From assembly GCA_965249205.1 (NCBI GenBank), contig CBDFLL010000005.1, positions 744,001 to 808,000 on the forward strand: a stretch of 64,000 nt of DNA. The letters are read 5' to 3'. This document shows, piece after piece, positions 35,149 to 43,575 of the stretch. How positions within the stretch are numbered: position 1 is the first letter of the stretch; each line of letters opens with the position of its first letter. Below the pieces are notes generated by a model that was given only the letters and a program-made list of their open reading frames with translations, was not told where the DNA came from and did not search any database. A program made the translations under genes and the position numbers. The DNA comes from JAQBVV01 sp965249205 (GTDB lineage Bacteria; Acidobacteriota; Vicinamibacteria; Vicinamibacterales; UBA2999).

Positions 35149-35982
35149 TCATTCGTCGCTGAAGACATCTGGCAGCACCTGGATCACCCGTCTGAGCGCA
35201 TCAGCCGGGAGCTCCATCGCGATCGATTCGGCGCCCTTCCGCGCGAGCAGCCTGAGTTTCGTCTGCCTCCCCTTGTCGAGAGTGGTCGTCAGACCGTGCA
35301 GTGCGTCGACCACCCCCAAGCCGGCGCGTTCCAGCAAACCACTGAGGCAGGCTTCGGTGAACGCGACGAGATGTGTGCGAGACTGCAGGCAGTACCCCAC
35401 ATCGCGATGGATCTCGATCGTATCAACCCTTGGCACGCTCACGAGACAATGGCCACCAGGCCTCAGGGCTCCCGCCAACTCTCGCAGGATATCCAGCGGG
35501 CGTCCCAGATGCTCAAGGACTTGATAGACGATGACGAAGTCGAACTGCGGCTCAGACGGTACGGCTGCCAGTCGCTGATGCCGTACAAACGCCTCATCTG
35601 TCGACGGCTCGATCCCAAACGTCTCCCAGCCATGATCCTGAAACGTGTTCAGCCAGGTGCCCGTACCGCATCCGAACTCCAAGACGCGGGCACCCGCAGT
35701 TGGCCGACTCGCGGCGAAGTGTCGGTCGAGCGCCGCCAGCATGATCGGTGCGCCGCCTTTCGTCTTGGTCTGCGCGTTGGTAACCTTACCGGCCCGCTTC
35801 TCTCGATACGCGCCTTCAGGTGCATATTGCGCGGCCAGCGCCTCTGTCGCTGGTTGAGGATGGACGAAGAGAAGCCCACAGTCCTGACATGCCACGACTT
35901 GCCTCTTTGCACGTAGGGGCCAGGCGTCCACGACATCCACCTGGTGACTGTCGCAGGCCGGGCACGAGATCGTGTGATGCAT
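35149..35982 (-). CDS. Zinc-ribbon SAM-dependent methyltransferase (cassette 1)
   Basis: The protein has ISCPACDSHQ and VACQDCGLLFVHPQP (a zinc ribbon), then VLEFGCGTGTWLNTFQDHGW, FGIEPSTDEAFVRHQRLAA and VIVYQVLEHLGRPLDILREL. This is a class I methyltransferase of the type found in sugar C- or O-methylation. ATG 35982 puts the zinc ribbon six residues from the start, as expected; a frame to 36114 would add 44 residues of unlike composition. It is a paralogue of the gene at 39181 and, like it, precedes a membrane protein carrying the RWRxxLS module. Confidence 0.78.
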   Translation of the reverse strand: MHHTISCPACDSHQVDVVDAWPLRAKRQVVACQDCGLLFVHPQPATEALAAQYAPEGAYREKRAGKVTNAQTKTKGGAPIMLAALDRHFAASRPTAGARVLEFGCGTGTWLNTFQDHGWETFGIEPSTDEAFVRHQRLAAVPSEPQFDFVIVYQVLEHLGRPLDILRELAGALRPGGHCLVSVPRVDTIEIHRDVGYCLQSRTHLVAFTEACLSGLLERAGLGVVDALHGLTTTLDKGRQTKLRLLARKGAESIAMELPADALRRVIQVLPDVFSDE

Positions 35983-36131
35983 AATCGGTGCGTTTCTTAC
36001 GCTGCCGGTCTCCACAGGCACGCGAAAAGCGCCGCGAGACACTGCGAGGTCCGCCAGCGTCCTCGGAAGAAGATACAACATCAGGATCTTACGAATCCCG
36101 GCACGATTCGTCATCGAATAAACTGACCGTC

Positions 36132-36206
36132 GTGCGAACGCTCATGTCGATCCGTCACACGTCGCACGCATTCGAATCTGTGCTGCGGGACGTGACGCCA
36201 CGATGA
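36132..36206 (+). pseudogene. 24-codon N-terminal remnant of an RPHP-family gene, coupled to copy B6
   Basis: GTG 36132 reads VRTLMSIRHTSHAFESVLRD then VTPR and stops at TGA 36204, sharing ATGA with the start of copy B6. The opening matches VRILFSMRHLGSLRMYESVL of copy B4 position by position (VR-L-S-RH-ES-L). It looks like the start of a deleted upstream paralogue, kept as a translational leader. Confidence 0.5.
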
Positions 36207-37657
36207 AAGTCCTGTTTCTCGTCCACAACCTGGGAAAAACACGCCACTTCGATCGGGTGATTCAGGCTTTGACGGATCGCGGTCACAACGTCGTGGTTGG
36301 TGCTGCCCACAAGCGGAACAAGCCCTTGAAGCTTGGGGTCTTCGGCGACAACCCGCGTGTCGACGTCGTCACCAACCCTGTTCGTCGTACAGACGAGTGG
36401 GAACGACTCGTCAGGCCTCTGCGCCAGGCGCGCGACTATCTGAGGTACCTCGGTCCCGGATACGCGCATGCCGACAAGCTGGCCGAACGAGCCCGCGCCT
36501 ACGCGCCGCCCGGATGGCCGGAGCGTCTGTCCGCCGGCGGCTCATGGCGCCGTCACCGCACATGGGTCAAGCTGGCTCTCGAGACTGCCGAGACCCTCGT
36601 CCCGAGCGAACGATACTACGAGCTGTACCTGCGGTCCCATGCCCCCGACGTCCTGCTCGTGACTCCACTCATCGACTTCGGGTCGTACCAGACGGACTAT
36701 GTGAAGAGCGCGCATCGGCTGGGCATTCCGGTCGCGTTTCTGCCCTTCAGCTGGGACAACCTGACAAACCGTGGATTGGTGCGAATCGCTCCGGACCGGG
36801 TGCTGGTCTGGAACGAGGCGCAGAAGCGCGAAGCCACGACGTATCACGACGTGCCTCCGGACCGGATCGTCGTGACGGGTGCCGCCCGCTTCGACGATTT
36901 CTTCGAGATGCGTCCGGCATCCTCACGCGAGGAGTTCTGCGCGCGTGCTGGCCTCGACCCCTCGCGCCCCTTCCTGCTCTACCTCTGCTCTTCCCGCTTT
37001 GTGGCGCCGAACGAGGCGGCGTTCGTTCACAAGTGGGCGAGAGCCGTGCGTGGGGCGGCGGATCCGGCGATAGCCGCGTGCGGCATTCTCGTCCGTCCTC
37101 ATCCGGCCCACGCCGAATCGTGGACGGGCGTGCGCTTCGACATCGACAACGCCGCGGTCTGGGCCGAATCGCCGAAGGTCCAGGCCGACCCAGCGCTCTA
37201 CGACGCGCTCTACTACTCGGCAGCGGTGACCGGACTCAATACGAGCGCAATGATCGAGGCTGGCATCCTGGGCAAGCCCGTCTACACCATCCAGACGAAG
37301 GAATTCGCCGGCGGGCAGGAACAGACGTTGCACTTTCACTATCTGCTCGCCAGAAACGGTGGTCTTGTCGAGGTCGCTGTGGACTTGCCCGAGCACCTCT
37401 CTCAGATCGCCGAGGGGCTTGCGCATCCCGAAGCGAGCACGGCCCGAATCCAGCGTTTCATCGAAGCGTTCGTCCGGCCACGCGGTCTCCAGCAGCCAGT
37501 CGCCTCCGTGCTGGCGGAGGAAATCGAGCGAGTCAGCGCGATCAGGAAACGTCGCCGTCGAACGCCGATCTGGCACTATGCCGCGCGCTATGCGTTGCGC
37601 GCGGCGCTCAACCGCAGCCCCCGCCGGACGGCGAAACAATCTCCGTCACAGCCGTGA
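36203..37657 (+). CDS. RPHP-family protein, putative glycosyltransferase (copy B6)
   Basis: A 484-residue protein from ATG 36203 (MKVLFLVHNLGKTRHFDRVI). Motifs: FSWDNLTNRGLVRIAPDRVL, VWNEAQKREATTYHDVPPDR, GAARFDDFFEMR, LVRPHPAHAESW, GLNTSAMIEAGILGKPVYTI and TLHFHYLLARNGG. GAQCYDQWF is replaced by GAARFDDFF, the most diverged version. It lacks the long charged tail of copies B3 and B4. It is the only intact RPHP gene on the plus strand, and its 3' end overlaps the convergent membrane-protein gene by 12 nt. Confidence 0.72.
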   Translation: MKVLFLVHNLGKTRHFDRVIQALTDRGHNVVVGAAHKRNKPLKLGVFGDNPRVDVVTNPVRRTDEWERLVRPLRQARDYLRYLGPGYAHADKLAERARAYAPPGWPERLSAGGSWRRHRTWVKLALETAETLVPSERYYELYLRSHAPDVLLVTPLIDFGSYQTDYVKSAHRLGIPVAFLPFSWDNLTNRGLVRIAPDRVLVWNEAQKREATTYHDVPPDRIVVTGAARFDDFFEMRPASSREEFCARAGLDPSRPFLLYLCSSRFVAPNEAAFVHKWARAVRGAADPAIAACGILVRPHPAHAESWTGVRFDIDNAAVWAESPKVQADPALYDALYYSAAVTGLNTSAMIEAGILGKPVYTIQTKEFAGGQEQTLHFHYLLARNGGLVEVAVDLPEHLSQIAEGLAHPEASTARIQRFIEAFVRPRGLQQPVASVLAEEIERVSAIRKRRRRTPIWHYAARYALRAALNRSPRRTAKQSPSQP

Positions 37658-39184
37658 ATTGACAAAGCCTTCGCCGAGTACGATGCGCCAGAACACGAGG
37701 TGAGCCGAGATCAACAGAAACGCCGCGACAGCCGTTCGCTTTGTGTCGTGGGCGCAGACCCACGCGAGTGCGTACACGGCCGGGAACGCGGCGAACACCA
37801 GATCCATTTCCCAGCTGAGACCCTGGATGGGCCAGAACAGCACCAGAAATACCACCGACGGGACTGCATACAGCAGCGCTGCGCGCGTCTCTTCTCTTCT
37901 CTCTTGCCACATCGTCGCGGCGACTGCCATCAGCGGGACCCCGACCGCCCAGGCGCTGAAAAAAATGTCCCGACCGCCGGATATTGAAAGAATCGCGACG
38001 TTCACGCGATCGGACACCTCATCGATCAGCCACGGTCGCAGGGGTATCGCCTCGGCGTGCCCTGGGACGAGAGGAAGATTGAGGACGATCAGATAGATCG
38101 CCACCCACCCGAGATAGGCAGCCGTCCCCCACACCGTGATGCGCAGCACCAGCCGAACGCGATCGACAGCCTGCGCGGGGACCGCACACGCGGCGAGTCC
38201 AGCACCCGCGAGCGACAGCAGGCCGAAGCCGTGCAGCGCCGCACCAAGTCCGGTCAACACGCTTCCGACTTCGAGGCGCCTGCCACCAGCCTGTAACCCG
38301 CGCAGGATGAGCGGAAATATCGCCATATTCAGCGACAAGTGCCCCAACTCGCGATAGCCAAAATACAGGAGCGTCGAGGGCGCCAGCAACGCCAGAGCCA
38401 GATACCGCAGGACCAACGCCGACCAGCGCTCAATGCTGCCGACGACCAGAGCGGAAAGTACGAACCACGCCGTGGCACCCCGCATCAGCCAGCCGAGCGC
38501 TTGCCGGGGCGACTCGACCGTGCTGCCGAAGGCGGCGTCGAGGCGACCAAGAATCGCGTGCGACAAGTGAGCCTCGAACCGAATCTGCCGTACTCCGCTG
38601 TACTGCCCGAACGATTCCCGGCTTTCGACATACGTCTCCGAGTCACCCATCAGAATCGGCTGGTGCAGCGGAAACGAATATGCCAGCACACCAACGGTCA
38701 GCAGGGCTGCTATACCCAGCATGCGCCTGCGGCTGTGGGTCGCGGCGCCAGCACCCCAGAGCAGCATCAGCCCTACCGCGAAGAGGAGCAGACTTTGAAA
38801 TTGGATAAGTTGGGACGGTGTGGGTCCGATCAGAAAGCGCGCGCGGTCGAAACTCACCCGGATTTCCCGCTCGGGTGCCTCGAAATTCGGACGATCGATA
38901 TAGCCGGTGTCGCTCACTGCAGGATCGTTCACGACGGCCCGAACATTGTCGCGTGACCGGTCGAGCAACTCGTACCGCCACGTGGTGCCTTCGCTCAGCT
39001 GTCCTGACCCCAGGCGATAGCGCTCTTCAAGCGCTACCCGTTCGGCCGCACTGAGATCGTCGCGCCAACGCACAGTGACCCGCGGGGGAATGATGGCGAT
39101 GTCGACGAGTGCCGCCGCGAGAACCAGCAGCGCAGCCAGCGCGAGCCACCGCCGTTTCACAGACATCGCGGCGAATGTCGTCAT
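37646..39184 (-). CDS. Polytopic membrane protein with RWRxxLS periplasmic module
   Basis: A 512-residue protein. TM1 (WLALAALLVLAAALVDIAII) is followed by the module VTVRWRDDLSAAERVALEER, YELLDRSRDNVRAVVNDPAV and SDTGYIDRPNF. About ten further hydrophobic segments follow (LLLFAVGLMLLWGAGAATH, ALLTVGVLAYSFPLHQPILM, VWGTAAYLGWVAIYLIVLNL). The body resembles neither HTTM nor a named GT-C that I can identify, though GDSETYVESRESFGQYSGVR after the third TM recalls the first loop of such proteins. ATG overlaps the methyltransferase stop (ATGA), so the two are co-translated. Role unknown. Confidence 0.65.
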   Translation of the reverse strand: MTTFAAMSVKRRWLALAALLVLAAALVDIAIIPPRVTVRWRDDLSAAERVALEERYRLGSGQLSEGTTWRYELLDRSRDNVRAVVNDPAVSDTGYIDRPNFEAPEREIRVSFDRARFLIGPTPSQLIQFQSLLLFAVGLMLLWGAGAATHSRRRMLGIAALLTVGVLAYSFPLHQPILMGDSETYVESRESFGQYSGVRQIRFEAHLSHAILGRLDAAFGSTVESPRQALGWLMRGATAWFVLSALVVGSIERWSALVLRYLALALLAPSTLLYFGYRELGHLSLNMAIFPLILRGLQAGGRRLEVGSVLTGLGAALHGFGLLSLAGAGLAACAVPAQAVDRVRLVLRITVWGTAAYLGWVAIYLIVLNLPLVPGHAEAIPLRPWLIDEVSDRVNVAILSISGGRDIFFSAWAVGVPLMAVAATMWQERREETRAALLYAVPSVVFLVLFWPIQGLSWEMDLVFAAFPAVYALAWVCAHDTKRTAVAAFLLISAHLVFWRIVLGEGFVNSRL

Positions 39185-40206
39185 GCTGGCGTGGTCTTTC
39201 GCTCGCGGCTAGCGGCTGTCAGCGCCGCCCGCACTCGAACTGGCAGGAGTCGACGCGCACGCTCCCGAAAGCCACCTTGGTGTCGCGCGTGCAACGCCAA
39301 GGCTCGAATTGCCGGGTTCAGCGGCCTGTCTGGCAAGCCGGGAGAATCCGCCGTTCTCGCGGCGAGGAGGCGGAGCCGAAGCGGAATCCCCTTCGTGAAG
39401 GCATCGTCCAGCTCCTGTGAATCCAGCCGAGCTGTGACCGCCAGGCCAGCGCGCGCCAGCAGACCACGCAGGCATGTCTCGGAAAAACAGAGCGGATGGT
39501 TCTTACCGTTCACGCAGTACCGAAGATCGCCATGCTCCGGCAACGCATCAAGCCTGGGCACGCTGATAAACAGCGCTCCATCGTCCTGAAGGGCACCCGC
39601 AAGCTGGTGCAGCAGGCCAAGCGGGTCTCCTGTGTGCTCGAGTACGTGGTTCACGATGATGAGCTCAAAGCGTTGGTCCTGAGGCGGCGACGAGAGACGC
39701 CGGTGCCGAATGAACGCCACGTCCATTGACGGCTCGATGCCGTAGGTCTCCCAGCCGCGTCTCTGCAGCCAGTCGAGCATCTTGCCATCCCCGCAGCCGA
39801 AGTCCAACACGCTGGCACCAGCCGACGGCGCATGAACCGGTGCGTACGGGGCTATGGCGTCAAACAGCACATCGCGTTTACCCCTGCCCGCCAGGCGCGG
39901 CTTACCGGAGGGGTTCTTGCGAGTTCTTCTCTCCAGCCAACGTAGGCGTTCGGCGTAACTGGCCGCCCATTCTCCCCCGTCGCCATAAAAGGCGGCGAGC
40001 TGCTCTGACAGCGGCTGCGGATTCGAAAACAGTAGGCCACAATCGCGGCATCCGGTGACCAGCCGAACGCGGCGACGTCGCGCATCCTGTGGAATCCTGA
40101 ATACGTCCACCGGCACGATTCGCGGCGAGGCGCACCCTGGGCACGCGGATGCTTCGTCGTCAAAGCGCAGCCAGAATCTCGTCAGATCAGCGCTCGGCGA
40201 CCACAC
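39181..40206 (-). CDS. Zinc-ribbon SAM-dependent methyltransferase (cassette 2)
   Basis: A 341-residue protein: ACPGCASPRIVPVDVFRIPQ, TGCRDCGLLFSNPQP, VLDFGCGDGKMLDWLQRRGW, YGIEPSMDVAFIRHRRLSS and IIVNHVLEHTGDPLGLLHQL. It parallels the gene at 35149 along its length (GIEPSxDxAFxRHxRL). GTG 40206 overlaps the ABC permease end by 20 nt. Both paralogues are followed by a membrane protein carrying the same periplasmic module, so the pair moves as a unit. Confidence 0.78.
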   Translation of the reverse strand: MWSPSADLTRFWLRFDDEASACPGCASPRIVPVDVFRIPQDARRRRVRLVTGCRDCGLLFSNPQPLSEQLAAFYGDGGEWAASYAERLRWLERRTRKNPSGKPRLAGRGKRDVLFDAIAPYAPVHAPSAGASVLDFGCGDGKMLDWLQRRGWETYGIEPSMDVAFIRHRRLSSPPQDQRFELIIVNHVLEHTGDPLGLLHQLAGALQDDGALFISVPRLDALPEHGDLRYCVNGKNHPLCFSETCLRGLLARAGLAVTARLDSQELDDAFTKGIPLRLRLLAARTADSPGLPDRPLNPAIRALALHARHQGGFRERARRLLPVRVRAALTAASRERKTTPA

Positions 40207-41029
40207 GTGCCTCTCTCCGGGTGAAGTAGGTCAACCCAGTGAGGAGCAAGAGCAACACGCCAGCGGCTGTGCCGACCAGCGCCGCACCGTAGAACGCTCC
40301 CACTCCAAACAGACCCCACTTGAAGGTCTCGACAATGATCGCGAGGGGATTCAGGAGCATCCAGTTACGGTACTCCGCCGGCACCTGGGACAACGGGTAC
40401 AACACCGGTGTCAGGAGGTACCACACCCCCATGAATCCACCGAGCGCAAAACGCATGTCGCGCGTTTTCTCTCCCAAGATGGACGTAAAGAACGCCAGAC
40501 CTAGCGCAAACAGAAAAGCGAGCAGCAGGGTCACGACAGCGATCAGAAGCCCCGAATCGCCGCGCAGATATACGCGGCCGTCACGCACGGTGTAGTACGC
40601 CAGCGCCAGTGCGAATACGCCGAGCTTGAGCACCAGATTGAGTAGCGATGGCGACATATTGCCGAACGGCAGGATCGCGCGCGGATGATAGACCTGACCG
40701 TACAGATCCCGGTTCATCTCCAGCGACCGTGTGCCCCACCTCAGACTCGCGGAGAACACTTCCCAGACCACTGTGCCGGCCACGAGAAAAAGGAAATACG
40801 GTAGACCGTCTGAGCCTACGCCGAGCAGGGCGCCAAAGACGAGGGCGCGCAGCGCTAGTGGGAAGAGGGGATTAATGAACAACCAGAGCCAACCGAGCAC
40901 GGTACGTCGGTACATCTTCCTGAGTGCCCGGTCGCCGACGAAACGAAGTATTCCGCGGTGCTGCCAGATCTCGGCCATTGTGGCTGCCACGCCAGGATAT
41001 TTCGGCGATACCTCCCATCGTCCGGTCAT
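40187..41029 (-). CDS. wzm: ABC-2 type polysaccharide export permease (Wzm-like), 1
   Basis: A 280-residue protein with six hydrophobic segments. IWQHRGILRFVGDRALRKMY and TVLGWLWLFINPLFPLALRA are typical of the cytoplasmic lead and first TM of Wzm/KpsM/TagG permeases; PLSQVPAEYRNWMLLNPLAI is the conserved reentrant region. It exports the finished glycan together with the ATPase at 41873. Its ATG overlaps the stop of a second permease gene (ATGA). Confidence 0.85.
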   Translation of the reverse strand: MTGRWEVSPKYPGVAATMAEIWQHRGILRFVGDRALRKMYRRTVLGWLWLFINPLFPLALRALVFGALLGVGSDGLPYFLFLVAGTVVWEVFSASLRWGTRSLEMNRDLYGQVYHPRAILPFGNMSPSLLNLVLKLGVFALALAYYTVRDGRVYLRGDSGLLIAVVTLLLAFLFALGLAFFTSILGEKTRDMRFALGGFMGVWYLLTPVLYPLSQVPAEYRNWMLLNPLAIIVETFKWGLFGVGAFYGAALVGTAAGVLLLLLTGLTYFTRREARVVAER

Positions 41030-41880
41030 ATCTTGTCCATCGTCTCGCTCTCAGCCCACACAAAGAATCGGGCGCCGGCAAGCATCGTCACGACAGTGAC
41101 CGCCAGCGTATAGAGCAACCAAGCCCAGGAGTGCTCCATTCCGGGCAGTACGGCCCACTTAAATGTTTCGACGGGTGCCGTCAGCGGATTCAGATACATC
41201 AACCATCGTATATTCGGAGGAACCTGCGACAACGGGTAGATGACGGGCGTAAAGAAGACCCAGAATCCGACGACGTAACGCAGCACGAATCGCGCATCTC
41301 GCGCGCGAGCTTGCCAGACCGACGTGAAGAGCGTCACGGAGAACGTAAACGCGAGCACTAGCACCATCGCCGCGAGCGCGGCCAGCGGACGGGGTTCGGA
41401 CGCCACGTACCATATGCCGTCGCTAATGCGGTAGTACGCGAGGCTGCACATCAGGACGAGCGCCACGATGGCGGGCTCGACGAGGCCCGGTGTCATGCCA
41501 CCGAGCGGCAGAATGACCCGAGGTACGTACAACTTGACCAACAGTCGCCGGTTGATTTCAAGACCACGACTCCCGCGGACAAGCGGCCCGGCAAAGCAGC
41601 TAAACGGGATCTGGGCGGCAAGAAAGAACACCAGGTACGGAACGCCGCCCGACGCAACGTTCATCACAGAGCCGTAGACGAAGCTTCCCACCAGAAGGGG
41701 CACCAGCGTGCGAAGGAATACCCACGGCACGCCAAGGTGAGTTTTCGCGTACAGGGTCCGCAGAGCCTTGACGGAGAAAAACCAGAGGATTCGCCGGTAC
41801 TGCCATAACTCGGCAGAGCGCTCACCGAAGTTGTCGCGTGCGTCGGCCGCGATAACCCAATCCGTCGCTCTCTCAGACAA
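41026..41880 (-). CDS. wzm: ABC-2 type polysaccharide export permease (Wzm-like), 2
   Basis: Contains LWQYRRILWFFSVKALRTLY, THLGVPWVFLRTLVPLLVGS, MNVASGGVPYLVFFLAAQIP and PLSQVPPNIRWLMYLNPLTA: the same family as the gene at 40187 but clearly diverged. I propose TTG 41880, a short overlap with the Wzt stop; the frame is open to GTG 41967, which would overlap Wzt by 95 nt. Two adjacent permeases and one ATPase suggest a heteromeric transmembrane channel rather than the usual homodimer. Confidence 0.83.
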   Translation of the reverse strand: MSERATDWVIAADARDNFGERSAELWQYRRILWFFSVKALRTLYAKTHLGVPWVFLRTLVPLLVGSFVYGSVMNVASGGVPYLVFFLAAQIPFSCFAGPLVRGSRGLEINRRLLVKLYVPRVILPLGGMTPGLVEPAIVALVLMCSLAYYRISDGIWYVASEPRPLAALAAMVLVLAFTFSVTLFTSVWQARARDARFVLRYVVGFWVFFTPVIYPLSQVPPNIRWLMYLNPLTAPVETFKWAVLPGMEHSWAWLLYTLAVTVVTMLAGARFFVWAESETMDKI

Positions 41881-43147
41881 CGGACTTGCGCTGTTTGCGA
41901 ACCTTCTGATGAACTTGGGACGTCCACTCGAGCTGAGGTGCCATCGCTCCTCGCTTGAGCTGACCACCAGGCTCGTGACCGTACGCCATGAACGTCAGCG
42001 CGTTGTCGAGCACCACCTTCGACTCCTTGACTGAGAAGGTGTAGACCGTCACGTTGACGGTATAGGAGGTCTCAGCCAGCAAGTGCGCGGGAATCTTCAC
42101 GAGCAAATCGACGACGCCGCGGCGGTCCGCAACAACGCCGTCCGCCTGCGTCGAACGAAACACCAGAAACCGTTTGGAGTAGAAATCCAGGACTCCACGA
42201 AGGACAGTACCAGGCTTTCGGGCCTTCAGCCGTACGCGCACGTACACATCCTCCACCGTCGGCGCGGCGCCGATCTCCTCACCCTGCGCGTTCAGCAGTC
42301 GGACGGAGGCGATTTCCGCCGCCACGTTCGCGTGGCGACCGGTTCGCTGACCGAAAGCCAGCTCGCGGCCTTGCCCGCGCAGCGCCGCCTCCTCGTACTC
42401 GGCGACCACCGTCTCCGGCTCACCGTCACCCGTAATCTCGCCCTTGTCCAGCCAGATGATCCTGTGGCAGAGGCGCGAGACCGCAGACATATCGTGGGAG
42501 ACGAACAAGACGGTCAAGCCCCGCTCCGCCTCCTGCGCGACCCGATCCAGACACCGCTCCTGGAAGGCCATATCCCCCACCGCTAAGATCTCGTCAGCAA
42601 GCAGGACATCGGGCTGCATATTGATCGCAACAGAAAAGGCGAGGCGCAGGTACATGCCGCTCGAATACTGCCGCACGGGATTGTCCGTGAAATCCTCCAA
42701 CTCTGCGAACTCGATGATCTCGGGCATGCGTTCGAGCGCCTCACGCCGGGAGATTCCGTGCATGGCAGCGTTCATGAGGATGTTGTCGTGCGCAGAAAAA
42801 TCGGGGTTGAATCCGGCGCCCAGTTCGAGCAGCGACACCACCCGGCCGTGACCGAACACACGCCCTTCCGTCGGTCGGGTGACGCGAGCGAGAATCTTGA
42901 GCAGCGTCGATTTCCCTGCCCCGTTTGCCCCGATGATTCCCAGGAGGGTGCCCTGCGGCACTGAAAACGACGCATGGCGCAGCGCCCATAGCTCGCTTCC
43001 TGCAGCCGGACGACCCGGAAGTGAGATCCGTGGCAGCGGAACGCGAACCACACCAAGATTCAGCGTTGGCCGCGGCCGCTCCCTTGCCGCCTTCTTGGAC
43101 GGCACCATGTATCGTTTACCGAGATCTTCGACGACTAGACTGTCCAT
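41873..43147 (-). CDS. wzt: ABC polysaccharide export ATPase with C-terminal glycan-binding domain (Wzt-like)
   Basis: A 424-residue protein. Walker A GANGAGKST at about residues 73-81, signature YSSGM, Walker B DVLLADEILAVGD and H-loop FVSHD define the nucleotide-binding domain. The last about 170 residues (IASVRLLNAQGEEIGAAPTV, VRVRLKARKPGTVLRGVLDF) form a beta domain like the carbohydrate-recognition domain of Wzt, which reads the modified end of the O-chain before export. A terminating methyl or other cap may therefore be needed, fitting the many methyltransferases here (inference). Confidence 0.88.
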   Translation of the reverse strand: MDSLVVEDLGKRYMVPSKKAARERPRPTLNLGVVRVPLPRISLPGRPAAGSELWALRHASFSVPQGTLLGIIGANGAGKSTLLKILARVTRPTEGRVFGHGRVVSLLELGAGFNPDFSAHDNILMNAAMHGISRREALERMPEIIEFAELEDFTDNPVRQYSSGMYLRLAFSVAINMQPDVLLADEILAVGDMAFQERCLDRVAQEAERGLTVLFVSHDMSAVSRLCHRIIWLDKGEITGDGEPETVVAEYEEAALRGQGRELAFGQRTGRHANVAAEIASVRLLNAQGEEIGAAPTVEDVYVRVRLKARKPGTVLRGVLDFYSKRFLVFRSTQADGVVADRRGVVDLLVKIPAHLLAETSYTVNVTVYTFSVKESKVVLDNALTFMAYGHEPGGQLKRGAMAPQLEWTSQVHQKVRKQRKSVV

Positions 43148-43575
43148 AGGAGGGTTCAGTTGGGCACCAGCCCGCGACCTCGAGCGCCGGGGCGAAAACT
43201 ACAATCGATTATAGTCGGCGCCGCGCGAACCATCGCGTGCCCCCAGTCCTGCGCGCAGGGCGAGATCTCGGCCGACATTCCAACCGCGCGCCTGTTCCGG
43301 AACCCGCCCAGTTCGTGCAACTTCGCGACAATCTCTCTCGATTCGATAGCCCTTCCGCGGTCCGAGTGCGCGCCTGACGACCTCCGGCAAGCGCCGATAT
43401 CATGGTAACTTGCCGCATGGCCCACTACGCGCCCGGTGCTGGTAGCGAACGTCTCGACTGCACGCTGCTGGCGACTGCTTGCTTGACGACGCGTGCCTCA
43501 CACAGATGCGTGACATCGACGCGGTAGCCGGGAACGCAACGCTGGAGCTGGGTTTCGAGCGGCTGAGAGACACCC
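43148..43575. other. Divergent intergenic region between wzt and the GT-C-like gene
   Basis: About 430 bases between divergent genes. Apart from the possible -10 element, it holds a short open frame running into the next gene (from about 43482 to a stop at 43582, with TQMRDIDAVAGNATLELGFE). This reads like the end of a lost protein and overlaps the GTG start at 43576. No complete gene is seen. Confidence 0.4.
43208..43213 (-). promoter_or_regulatory. Possible -10 element (TATAAT) upstream of wzt
   Basis: On the minus strand TATAAT lies 60 nt above the ATG of wzt. No convincing -35 is present 16-18 nt further up (GCGATG). In GC-rich DNA an exact TATAAT in an intergenic gap is suggestive only. 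Confidence 0.25.
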
